Origin: CALARM01 sp036746235
GTDB lineage: Bacteria > Vulcanimicrobiota > SpSt-956 > JAKJGF01
DNA length: 48,084 nt
Assembly: GCA_036746235.1 (NCBI GenBank)
Contig: DAIOEN010000026.1
Location: forward strand, 1-48,084
Direction: 5' to 3'
Positions 41,206 through 48,084 of this stretch are shown here, in pieces; position 1 is the stretch's first letter; each line of letters opens with the position of its first letter. The position numbers and the translations under genes are program-made. Under the pieces are notes generated by a model, which had not been told where the DNA came from, searched no databases, and saw only the letters and a program-made list of their open reading frames with translations.

Positions 41206-42609
41206 ATGGAAGAAATGCTTACTCCAAGTCAAATTGTTAAAGAACTTGACAGATATATCATAGGACAGGATAAGGCTAAAAAGGCTGTAGCTATAGCTCT
41301 CAGAAATCGTTACAGACGGTCCAGGCTTTCTGATGATTTAAGAGATGAAGTTATTCCAAAGAATATATTAATGATAGGACCTACAGGTGTTGGGAAAACA
41401 GAAATAGCCCGTCGTCTTGCCAGACTGGCTGAAGCTCCTTTTTTGAAGGTAGAAGCTACTAAATATACTGAAGTCGGTTATGTAGGACGGGATGTAGAAT
41501 CTATGGTAAGGGATCTTGTAGAAATATCTATAAGAATGGCTGAAAATCAGAAGATGAAACTTATGGAAGGTAAAGCAGAAGAGCTGGCTGTAGACAGGAT
41601 TGTCGATATACTCAGACCTGCTCCTTTAAGTGACAGGAAAATACAGAATCCTTTCGCCGCTCTTCTCGGAGGTGCAACGATTGAGGAAACAGAAGATGAG
41701 CAGGAAGATGAAGCACAGAAGGAACGGTTGAAAGAGAGTAAAGCCAGACTTAAAGAAAAGATTTTACAGGGAGAATTCGATGATAAGTATATAGAAATAG
41801 AAGTGGAAGATACTGCTCCCTCTATGATAGAAGTTTTCTCCGGCACAGGTCTTGAGGAAATGGGTGTTAATTTTCAGGATATACTTGGCGGTGTATTCCC
41901 GAAGAAGAAAAAGAAAAGAAAACTCCCTATTAAAGAGGCAAGAAAGATACTGGCTATGGACGAAGCGAAGCGGTTCATTGACAAAGATGAAATGAGAAGA
42001 GTTTCTATAGAAAAAGTTGAACAATCAGGTATAATCTTTATAGATGAACTGGATAAAATAGCAGGCAGGGAAAAAGGCCACGGCCCCGATGTGTCACGAG
42101 AAGGTGTACAGAGGGATATACTTCCCATACTGGAAGGGTCTACCATTATGACCAAATATGGCCCGGTAAAGACAAATCATATCTTATTTATTGCTGCAGG
42201 GGCTTTCCATGTATCAAAACCTTCGGATCTTATACCTGAACTTCAGGGCCGTTTCCCTATAAGGGTTGAACTGGAAAATCTCTCTCAGGATGATTTTTTG
42301 CGGATTCTTACGGAACCGCAGAATGCTCTTATAAAACAATATAAAGCATTGCTTGAAACGGAAGGTATTAAGATAAACTTTACAGATGATTCCCTGGGAG
42401 AAATAGCTCATCTGGCTTCTGTTGTAAATGAGAGAACTGAAAATATAGGCGCAAGAAGACTTCATACCGTAATGGAAAAATTGCTGGAAGAGCTTCTGTT
42501 CAATGCACCTGATATAGAAAATAAAGATGTAAATATAGATTGTCTTTATGTTAGAGAAAAACTGACCGATATAGTAAAGAGTGAAGATTTGAGCAGATAT
42601 ATTCTTTAA
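41206..42609 (+). CDS. hslU: HslU (ClpY) ATPase subunit
   Basis: The 467-residue AAA+ unfoldase partner of HslV. The N-terminus LTPSQIVKELDRYIIGQDKAKKAVAIALRNRYRR is diagnostic, followed by Walker A GPTGVGKT, the I domain (about 110-240, charged), Walker B IIFIDELDKIA and the C-domain with ARRLHTVME; the C-terminus DLSRYIL fits the HslV-docking tail. I start at ATG 41206 with GGCGGTGA upstream; the GTG at 41146 in the same frame would translate the TACTCAC array. Confidence 0.97.
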   Translation: MEEMLTPSQIVKELDRYIIGQDKAKKAVAIALRNRYRRSRLSDDLRDEVIPKNILMIGPTGVGKTEIARRLARLAEAPFLKVEATKYTEVGYVGRDVESMVRDLVEISIRMAENQKMKLMEGKAEELAVDRIVDILRPAPLSDRKIQNPFAALLGGATIEETEDEQEDEAQKERLKESKARLKEKILQGEFDDKYIEIEVEDTAPSMIEVFSGTGLEEMGVNFQDILGGVFPKKKKKRKLPIKEARKILAMDEAKRFIDKDEMRRVSIEKVEQSGIIFIDELDKIAGREKGHGPDVSREGVQRDILPILEGSTIMTKYGPVKTNHILFIAAGAFHVSKPSDLIPELQGRFPIRVELENLSQDDFLRILTEPQNALIKQYKALLETEGIKINFTDDSLGEIAHLASVVNERTENIGARRLHTVMEKLLEELLFNAPDIENKDVNIDCLYVREKLTDIVKSEDLSRYIL

Positions 42610-42663
42610 AGGCTGTGTGAAAAATTAGGTGGCTTTAAAAAAAGCAGTTCTTTAAATAAAGTC

Positions 42664-42692
42664 TTGATTGATTAATAAACTTGTGATATACT
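42664..42692 (+). promoter_or_regulatory. Promoter of the rpsB-tsf-pyrH-frr operon
   Basis: TTGATT (42664-42669), a 17-base spacer and TATACT (42687-42692), with TG one base upstream of the -10. The transcript would have a leader of about 145 bases before rpsB. Confidence 0.75.
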
Positions 42693-42711
42693 AAGGTTTA
42701 AAATCAAATAG

Positions 42712-42760
42712 CGGCCGGCAGTCTCCAGGGATGGATATTTACCCAAAAAGACCTGCTGAA
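42712..42760 (+). promoter_or_regulatory. Structured leader of rpsB, candidate S2 autoregulation site
   Basis: GCAGTCT (42718-42724) can pair with AGACCTGC (42749-42756, one bulged C), enclosing a smaller GGG/CCC stem (42728-42730 with 42742-42744). Many bacteria control rpsB-tsf through S2 binding to its own leader; whether this fold is such a site is unproven. GCTGAAA-type heptads follow (42757-42820). Confidence 0.4.
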
Positions 42761-42820
42761 AGCTAGAAACTTAAAGCTGAAAACCGAAGGCTGAAAAGCT
42801 GAAAACTGAAAGCTGTAAGT
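42757..42820. repeat. GCTGAAA-type degenerate heptads
   Basis: Units such as GCTGAAA, ACTGAAA and GCTGAAR occur at 7- to 10-base spacing just before the rpsB ribosome site. They are looser than the other arrays. Confidence 0.6.
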
Positions 42821-42844
42821 TCATATATAAGGAGGTGTAATTTT

Positions 42845-43693
42845 TTGACTTTAATCTCAATGAAGCAGTTACTGGAAGCAGGAGTACACTTTGGACATCA
42901 AACCAGACGATGGAATCCCAAGATGAAAAAATATATATTTACCGAACGTAATGGTATTTATATTATTGATCTCCAGAAAACAGTAAAAAAAATCAAAGAA
43001 GCTTATAATTTCGTGAGAGAAGTCGTTCAGGAAGGTAATTTTATTCTTTTTGTAGGAACAAAAAAACAGGCACAGGAAACAGTGAGAGAAGAAGCTGAAA
43101 GGTGCAGTATGTATTTTGTTAACCAGAGATGGCTGGGAGGAATGCTCACCAACCACAGTACTATAAAGAAGAGAATTGAACGTCTGAAAGATCTTACTCA
43201 GAAAAAAGAAGATGGCACTTATGAACTCTTAACTAAAAAAGAAGCCAAGAAACTTGAAGATGAAAGAATTAAACTCGAAAAGTTCCTCGGTGGTATTAAA
43301 GAAATGCCAGGTTTACCGGGTGCCGTATTTATCGTAGACCCAAGGAAAGAAAAACTGGCAGTTGCGGAAGCTCATAAATTAGGGATTCCGATTATAGCTA
43401 TTGTTGATACCAACTGTGATCCTGATAAGATCAACTATCCTATTCCAGGTAATGATGATGCAATCAGAGCAGTCAAGTTACTTACCAGCAGAATTTCTCA
43501 GGCTGTTATAGACGCCCGTAATGAACTTGAAAAAGAGAAGATTCTGGATGAAGAACTGGAAGGTACTTCTGAAGAAAGTAAATCCGGAGAAGATTCAGAA
43601 AATATGGATTTGCTTGATGAGAAGGAATTCACCGGTAAAGATGACGATGAAACAGGCTATGATGAAGAACTTGCTATTATAGATAGTCTTTAA
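42845..43693 (+). CDS. rpsB: 30S ribosomal protein S2
   Basis: The 282-residue protein has the S2 core: MKQLLEAGVHFGHQTRRWNPKMKKYIFTERNGIYIIDLQKT, FVGTKKQAQ, NQRWLGGMLTN, MPGLPGAVFIVDPRKEKLAVAEA and IPIIAIVDTNCDPD. The last 45-50 residues are an extra acidic tail (about 232-282). It starts at TTG six bases after AAGGAGGTG; ATG 42860 is a less likely internal start. S2 binds the 30S platform late in assembly. Confidence 0.97.
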   Translation: MTLISMKQLLEAGVHFGHQTRRWNPKMKKYIFTERNGIYIIDLQKTVKKIKEAYNFVREVVQEGNFILFVGTKKQAQETVREEAERCSMYFVNQRWLGGMLTNHSTIKKRIERLKDLTQKKEDGTYELLTKKEAKKLEDERIKLEKFLGGIKEMPGLPGAVFIVDPRKEKLAVAEAHKLGIPIIAIVDTNCDPDKINYPIPGNDDAIRAVKLLTSRISQAVIDARNELEKEKILDEELEGTSEESKSGEDSENMDLLDEKEFTGKDDDETGYDEELAIIDSL

Positions 43694-43787
43694 TGATAAC
43701 GTAACATCCTTATTATGAAATAAGAAGAAAATGTTTACATAAGTTATGAAAGACTCTGAGTTCCTTTAAAGAAAGGAGGACAGTAAT

Positions 43788-44381
43788 TTGGCTATTAGTG
43801 CATCACTTGTTAAAGAATTACGTGAGAAGACCGGCGCAGGAGTTATGGAATGCAGAAAAGCTCTGGAGTCTTCAAATGGTAATATAGACGAAGCTGCAAA
43901 ACTGCTCCATCAGCAGGGAATGCAGAAAGCTGCCAAAAAATCTGCCAGAACTACAGGTGAAGGACAGATTGGAAGTTATATTCATTTTGGCGGTAAAATA
44001 GGTGTCCTGGTAGAAGTAAACTGTGAAACAGATTTTGTTGCCAGAACCTCTGATTTTCAGCAACTTATTAAAGATCTGGCAATGCATGTTGCTGCTATCA
44101 ATCCTAAATACTTATCAAAAGAAGATGTGCCACAGGAAGTTTTGCAGGAAGAACTTGAAATCTACAAAAAACAGGCCAGAGAGTCCGGTAAACCTGATAA
44201 TATTATCGAAAAAATAGCACAGGGAAAACTGGATAAATTTTATAAATCAGTTTGTTTTCTGGAACAGTCTTTTATTAAAGATGAAAATAAGACTATTTCA
44301 GAACTTATGACAGAAACCATTGCAAAACTTGGTGAAAACATCAAGATAGCAAGGTTTGTCAGATTTGAAGTTGGACAATAA
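43788..44381 (+). CDS. tsf: Elongation factor Ts (short form)
   Basis: The 197-residue protein shows LVKELREKTGAGVMECRKAL and the diagnostic VEVNCETDFVAR. EF-Ts exchanges nucleotide on EF-Tu. At under 200 residues it is the short type, with one core subdomain, as in Thermus and cyanobacteria, not the E. coli length. TTG start after AAAGGAGG. Confidence 0.97.
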   Translation: MAISASLVKELREKTGAGVMECRKALESSNGNIDEAAKLLHQQGMQKAAKKSARTTGEGQIGSYIHFGGKIGVLVEVNCETDFVARTSDFQQLIKDLAMHVAAINPKYLSKEDVPQEVLQEELEIYKKQARESGKPDNIIEKIAQGKLDKFYKSVCFLEQSFIKDENKTISELMTETIAKLGENIKIARFVRFEVGQ

Positions 44382-44410
44382 GCCAGGTATAATAATAGGG
44401 GAGAGTAACT

Positions 44411-45133
44411 ATGGAAACTCCTGTATATAGGAGGATATTACTCAAGATAAGCGGAGAGTTTTTAGCAGGAGAGAGAGAATTCGGCCTTGATCCTGAGAGA
44501 TTGAATTTTGTCTGTGACGAAATAAAATCTATCAGGGACATGGGAGTTGAAGTTGCTGTAGTTGTTGGCGGAGGTAATATTTGGCGAGGAGAAAAAGCAG
44601 CCGAAGAGCTTTCCATGGAAAGAACTTCGGCTGATCAAATCGGAATGTTAGGGACTGTTATAAACGGCCTGGCACTTCAGAGTGTTCTTGAAAAGAAAGG
44701 TATGGAAGCCAGGGTTCAGACTGCTATCAGTATACAGGAAATTGCAGAACCTTATATAAAGCGACAGGCAGTAAAGCATCTTGAAAAAGGGCGGATAGTT
44801 ATTTTTGCGGCAGGCACAGGTAACCCTTATTTTACTACTGATACTGCTGCAACTCTCAGAGGCCTGGAAATAGAGGCTGATGCCTTATTAAAGGCAACAA
44901 AGGTAGACGGAGTATATGATAAAGATCCTGTATTATATCCTGATGCCAGAAAATTCAGCGAACTGCAATATATCGATGGCCTGGTCAATCGCCTTAAGGT
45001 TATGGATGCTACCGCTTTCTCTCTATGTATGGATAATAAATTGCCTGTTATAGTATTTAATATAGGTGAACCTGGAAATCTGATGAAGATAATAAGAGGA
45101 GAGAACATTGGTACAAAGATTAAAGACAAATAA
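44411..45133 (+). CDS. pyrH: Uridylate kinase
   Basis: The 240-residue UMP kinase phosphorylates UMP to UDP. It shows RILLKISGEFL, VVVGGGNIWRG, AAGTGNPYFTTDTAA and MDATAFSLCMDN, all standard for the bacterial hexameric enzyme. It follows tsf by 29 bases with GGGGAGAG as ribosome site, in the usual rpsB-tsf-pyrH-frr order. Confidence 0.97.
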   Translation: METPVYRRILLKISGEFLAGEREFGLDPERLNFVCDEIKSIRDMGVEVAVVVGGGNIWRGEKAAEELSMERTSADQIGMLGTVINGLALQSVLEKKGMEARVQTAISIQEIAEPYIKRQAVKHLEKGRIVIFAAGTGNPYFTTDTAATLRGLEIEADALLKATKVDGVYDKDPVLYPDARKFSELQYIDGLVNRLKVMDATAFSLCMDNKLPVIVFNIGEPGNLMKIIRGENIGTKIKDK

Positions 45134-45155
45134 AATTTTAAAAGAGAGGGGTGTA

Positions 45156-45206
45156 ATGGACACAACTGTCCTGGGCTTATCTGTTTTTTCAAATAAGCTC
45201 AAATAA
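45156..45206 (+). CDS. Possible 16-codon leader peptide before frr
   Basis: A frame encoding MDTTVLGLSVFSNKLK starts at ATG 45156, six bases after GAGAGGGG, and stops five bases before the frr ATG. frr itself has no ribosome site, so ribosomes ending here could re-initiate. A weak GCTTAT/ATAAGC stem (45174-45197) lies inside. The peptide matches no family I know. Confidence 0.4.
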   Translation: MDTTVLGLSVFSNKLK

Positions 45207-45211
45207 ATAAT

Positions 45212-45766
45212 ATGGATAATATTCTGGCTGAAGCTGAAGCTACAATGGTAAAAACTGTAGAAGCTACCAAGAAGGATTTTCTGGGAATAAGGACAGGGCG
45301 GGCAACTCCCACATTGCTTGATGCAGTCAAGGTAGATTGCTATGGTTCTAAGATGCCCTTGAAACAATTAGCCAATATTTCTACACCTGATAAGAGGTTA
45401 CTTGTTATACAACCATGGGATAAGAATTTAATTAAAGATATAGAGAAATCTATAATAAAAGCCAATCTGGGACTTACTCCTTCAATTGATGGAGCTTTAA
45501 TAAGACTTCCCATACCTCCCCTTACGGAAGATAGAAGGAAGCAAATGGTGAAAAGTGTCAAAAAAAGAGGAGAAGACGGAAAGGTTGCTCTCAGAAATAT
45601 TAGAAGAGATGCCATAGAGAAGTTGAAAAAAATGGAAAAAGCCGGGGAACTTTCCGAAGATGATGCAAAAAGGGATCAGGAGAAGATGCAAAAAATAACT
45701 GATAAATATTCTGACGAAATAGATGCCCTGGTAAATACAAAGACAGAAGAGATTACAGAAATATAG
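45212..45766 (+). CDS. frr: Ribosome recycling factor
   Basis: The 184-residue protein matches RRF: MVKTVEATKKDFLGIRTGRATPTLLD, PWDKNLIKDIEKSIIKANLGLTPSIDG-LIRLPIPPLTEDRRKQMVK and the helical C-terminus. With EF-G it splits post-termination ribosomes. The ATG at 45212 fits the family start exactly but has no ribosome site; see the leader frame at 45156. Confidence 0.97.
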   Translation: MDNILAEAEATMVKTVEATKKDFLGIRTGRATPTLLDAVKVDCYGSKMPLKQLANISTPDKRLLVIQPWDKNLIKDIEKSIIKANLGLTPSIDGALIRLPIPPLTEDRRKQMVKSVKKRGEDGKVALRNIRRDAIEKLKKMEKAGELSEDDAKRDQEKMQKITDKYSDEIDALVNTKTEEITEI

Positions 45767-45783
45767 ACCTATCTTAGGAGGAA

Positions 45784-45820
45784 AACAAAACAGCAATATA
45801 AAATGCTGCTTTTTGTTTTT
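45784..45820 (+). terminator. Terminator-like hairpin after frr
   Basis: CAGCA (45791-45795) pairs with TGCTG (45804-45808), extended by AAAA/TTTT with one bulge, and is followed by TTTTTGTTTTT. It lies between an AGGAGG (45776-45781) and the uppS start, so it may also mask or connect that ribosome site to uppS. Confidence 0.55.
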
Positions 45821-45845
45821 ATTTATTATGTTGCCTGAGATCAGC

Positions 45846-46598
45846 ATGACAGAACTGCAGATGCTTGACCATATAAAAATGGATAAGAAGGCTGTTCCTG
45901 CTCATATTGCTATTATAATGGATGGTAACAGACGATGGGCAAGAGAGAAGGGAAAGCCTTTTTTTGCAGGTCATGCTGTAGGTGCAGATGTTTTAAGAGA
46001 GATATGTAAAGCATGTATAAAAGCCGGAGTAAAAATATTAACAATTTATGCTTTTTCTGTTGAAAACTGGCATAGGTCCGATATAGAAGTAAAATTATTA
46101 CTCCGGCTTTTTAAGAGATTTGCCGTTAAAGAAAGGGAAAGTTTACTGGAAAACAATGTCAGACTTAATATTATCGGTAATTTGATGACATTACCTTCTG
46201 CTCTTCAAAAAGAACTCTGTAAGACTGCTTCTATGACCGGAGATAATAAATCTTTATTACTTAATCTTGCTATAAATTATAGCAGCAGAAATGAGATAGT
46301 GGGAGCAGTTAAAGAAATTGCGAGAATGGTAGAAGAAAAGAGAATTTCCCCGGATCAGATAACCTGTGATTTAATATCAGGTTTACTTTATACAGGTGGA
46401 ATGCCTGACCCTGATCTGCTTATAAGAACAAGCGGAGAACTCCGGTTGAGTAATTTTTTATTATGGCAGATGGCCTATACGGAATTCTGGTTTACAGATA
46501 AATACTGGCCGGACTTTCGTCCTATTGATCTTTATACAGCCATAAGCGCCTATCAGGATAGAGACAGAAGATTTGGCGGTTCAGGTCCAAAGGTTTAG
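45846..46598 (+). CDS. uppS: Undecaprenyl diphosphate synthase
   Basis: The enzyme extends isopentenyl units in cis to the C55 lipid carrier of cell-wall synthesis. It shows VPAHIAIIMDGNRRWA (catalytic Asp in MDGN), FSVENWHR, NYSSRNEI, and PDPDLLIRTSGELRLSNFLLWQMAYTEFWFTDKYWPDF. The start is uncertain: ATG 45846 gives the usual N-terminal length (about 250 residues), while ATG 45828 and TTG 45813 are also open in frame. None has a nearby ribosome site; the nearest AGGAGG is at 45776 beyond the hairpin. Confidence 0.9.
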   Translation: MTELQMLDHIKMDKKAVPAHIAIIMDGNRRWAREKGKPFFAGHAVGADVLREICKACIKAGVKILTIYAFSVENWHRSDIEVKLLLRLFKRFAVKERESLLENNVRLNIIGNLMTLPSALQKELCKTASMTGDNKSLLLNLAINYSSRNEIVGAVKEIARMVEEKRISPDQITCDLISGLLYTGGMPDPDLLIRTSGELRLSNFLLWQMAYTEFWFTDKYWPDFRPIDLYTAISAYQDRDRRFGGSGPKV

Positions 46599-46639
46599 AT
46601 ACTTTAAATTCGAATTATCTTTCTATTTACATAAAATTA

Positions 46640-46648
46640 TGATACAAT
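46640..46648 (+). promoter_or_regulatory. Candidate extended -10 promoter before cdsA
   Basis: TGATACAAT (46640-46648) is an extended -10 with no good -35; it lies about 120 bases before cdsA. The region between also has GTGAAGGGTGAAAAG heptads (46665-46680) and a weak AAAGAGGAAC/GTTCTCTTT stem. Confidence 0.35.
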
Positions 46649-46769
46649 GATTTACATGAGAATTGTGAAGGGTGAAAAGAGGAACAGGTTCTCTTTCTTC
46701 GTTCTGACCACCCGACTATGGCAGTTATAGAGGTTTTTTTGAGAAAGGAGAGATCCAGGGGGATAGACC

Positions 46770-47585
46770 TTGAAGTTATTAATAAAAGCAATAGTCAGTC
46801 TGCTACTTATAGGATATTGTATCCTTCTATATATTTTTGGTAACCTTGTTGCTACAGCAGGTATATCGGTTTTTATTTTCGGTTGCCTTTATGAGTTTTA
46901 TGGCTTATGTGAAAAACTGCAGTTAAAGCCTCTTAAGATATTGGGCTTATCAGTAACATTTTGCTTAATCTGTGAAGCTTATATAAATAATCTGGAAGGT
47001 ATGTTACATATTCTTCTCCTTACTGTTTTCCTGACATTTTTAATAGTTGTTCTGAATAAAAATCATGGACATAATGCTTTCCTCGATGCTTCTGTAACTA
47101 TTTTTGGTCTTGTTTATATAGTTTTTCCCATGTGCCATCTGATTTTACTGTGTGTTCACCCTTCTACCGGAAGGCCGGGAGGGACAGATTTCTTTATATT
47201 TATCATATTCTGTAATTCCGTATGTGATATGTGTGCAAACGGTATAGGTTCATGGTTTGGAAAAACGAAGATGTTGTCCCATGTAAGCCCGAGCAAAACC
47301 GTAGAAGGAACAGTGGGTGGAATAATTATGGCAGTTCTTGTATCTATTCCTGCAGGTTATCTTATAAAATTTCCTCTTATTCACAGTTTACTTTCAGGTT
47401 TAACTATTGCTGTGTCAGGAGTTGTCGGAGATTTCAGTGAATCTCTTATAAAAAGATGTGCCGGAGTAAAAGATACAGCCAATGTATTTGTTGAACATGG
47501 CGGTATGATGGATAGATGTGACAGCCTTTTTATGAGTTCTTTTTTCTTTTATTTCTATTTGCATTATTTTTTCTGGTATAATTAA
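46770..47585 (+). CDS. cdsA: Phosphatidate cytidylyltransferase
   Basis: The 271-residue polytopic membrane enzyme makes CDP-diacylglycerol. About eight hydrophobic segments are visible. The C-terminal signature is present: SPSKTVEGTVGG, GDFSESLIKR-AGVKD and HGGMMDRCDSL; the usual PGHGG reads VEHGG here. The metal-binding D...N pair fits CDMCANGIGSWFGK. It starts at TTG after AGGGGGAT and lies between uppS and dxr as in many bacteria. Confidence 0.92.
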   Translation: MKLLIKAIVSLLLIGYCILLYIFGNLVATAGISVFIFGCLYEFYGLCEKLQLKPLKILGLSVTFCLICEAYINNLEGMLHILLLTVFLTFLIVVLNKNHGHNAFLDASVTIFGLVYIVFPMCHLILLCVHPSTGRPGGTDFFIFIIFCNSVCDMCANGIGSWFGKTKMLSHVSPSKTVEGTVGGIIMAVLVSIPAGYLIKFPLIHSLLSGLTIAVSGVVGDFSESLIKRCAGVKDTANVFVEHGGMMDRCDSLFMSSFFFYFYLHYFFWYN

Positions 47586-47610
47586 TATTTAAGGAAGGTT
47601 CAAATATTTA

Positions 47611-48084
47611 ATGAAAGCAATATCAATTTTAGGTTCTACCGGCTCAATAGGAAGGCAGACTATTGAGGTTATTTCTGCTTTCCCGGAAAAGTTCAGAGTT
47701 ACAGGACTTGCTGCAGGAAGTAATATAGAACTCCTGGCGGAACAGATAAAAGAGTTCAGGCCTGAAATAGTATCTGTAGGGGAAGAAAGATATATAAAAA
47801 AATTAAAAGGAATGCTCACGGAATATGTTCCGCAGATTTATTCCGGATTGAATGGACTTATAAAAGTAGCAGCATATAAAGAAACAGACCTTGTACTACT
47901 GGCTGTTGTTGGCCATATTGGTCTTTTACCTGCCATTAAAGCCATAGAGGAAGGAAAAGATATTGCCCTTGCAAATAAAGAAACTCTTGTTACAGGAGGA
48001 GAGCTTATAGAAGAGCTTCTGAAAAAGAAGAACGTGAAAATTTTACCTGTAGACAGTGAACACAGTGCTATATTTCAGTGCCTT
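47611..48084 (+). CDS. dxr: 1-deoxy-D-xylulose 5-phosphate reductoisomerase (5' part)
   Basis: The first 158 codons are present; the gene runs off the window. ISILGSTGSIGRQTIEVI is the NADPH-binding start of DXR, and ALANKETLVTGG and PVDSEHSAIFQCL are the conserved catalytic and metal-binding blocks. DXR makes MEP from DXP, the committed step of the MEP isoprenoid pathway, which supplies UppS. The start is ATG after AAGGAAGG. Confidence 0.97.
   Translation, partial: MKAISILGSTGSIGRQTIEVISAFPEKFRVTGLAAGSNIELLAEQIKEFRPEIVSVGEERYIKKLKGMLTEYVPQIYSGLNGLIKVAAYKETDLVLLAVVGHIGLLPAIKAIEEGKDIALANKETLVTGGELIEELLKKKNVKILPVDSEHSAIFQCL

Noticed and set aside
46626..46648. TTTACA/TACAAT as a full promoter before cdsA
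   Set aside because: The spacer is only 11 bases; only an extended -10 can be argued.
1..48084. tRNA or rRNA genes
   Set aside because: I looked through the gaps for cloverleaf-like and TTCGA-type segments and conserved rRNA blocks and saw none; a covariance search was not possible.

Overview
The window is one stretch of an AT-rich chromosome from a bacterium I cannot place to genus. The housekeeping genes follow the order common in Firmicutes and other deep lineages: rimP-nusA-infB-rbfA, then dprA-topA-trmFO-hslV-hslU, then rpsB-tsf-pyrH-frr-uppS-cdsA-dxr. Around them lie many large TPR proteins, an FHA protein, a Hanks-type kinase and glycine-zipper proteins. A poorly studied deep phylum (for example Eremiobacterota/Xenobia or a Riflebacteria/Wallbacteria relative) is my guess, not something the sequence proves.

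Layout. 1-2260: two related glycine-zipper proteins ending at a terminator. 2270-5100: a minus-strand pair (TreT-like glycosyltransferase, then an AbiEii-type nucleotidyltransferase) lying between two 47-bp direct repeats. 5209-12731: a plus-strand signalling block of exported TPR protein, unknown charged protein, Clp-type AAA+ unfoldase, FHA protein and Ser/Thr kinase with about 11 TPRs. 12930-15362: a small unknown protein converging on a TPR protein that stops where a CHAT domain normally begins. 15479-20484: transcription/translation operon with a clear promoter and a leader hairpin. 20527-22511: HisZ-like and HisG-like proteins with degenerate catalytic motifs. 22523-31590: membrane protein, MoxR ATPase, GATase-like membrane protein, ABC ATPase and two paralogous permeases. 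31685-35633: divergent TPR protein and PEP-utilising enzyme. 35825 to the end: DNA processing, topoisomerase, tRNA modification, HslUV protease, translation and envelope genes, ending inside dxr.

The most striking feature outside genes is a set of tandem heptanucleotide arrays in nearly every gap between non-overlapping genes. Several sequence families occur (TAACTGR/TCACTGR, TCACGCG, TCACGAC, GTGAAGR, CAGTGAC, GCGTAAT, TACTCAC). They follow a polarity: GTGA-type units at the 3' end of the upstream gene, often supplying its stop codon, and TCAC-type units before the downstream gene. Three GGGCGA...TCGCCC hairpins sit inside these arrays.

The best candidates for new biology are: the heptad arrays and their polarity; a NusA whose C-terminus carries three KH2-like repeats without GXXG loops; the HisG-like protein that has lost its PRPP loop; and the FHA/kinase/TPR locus with a Clp ATPase lacking both the usual middle domain and a recognisable ClpP-docking loop. 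All comparisons to families are from memory and by eye; no searches were run.
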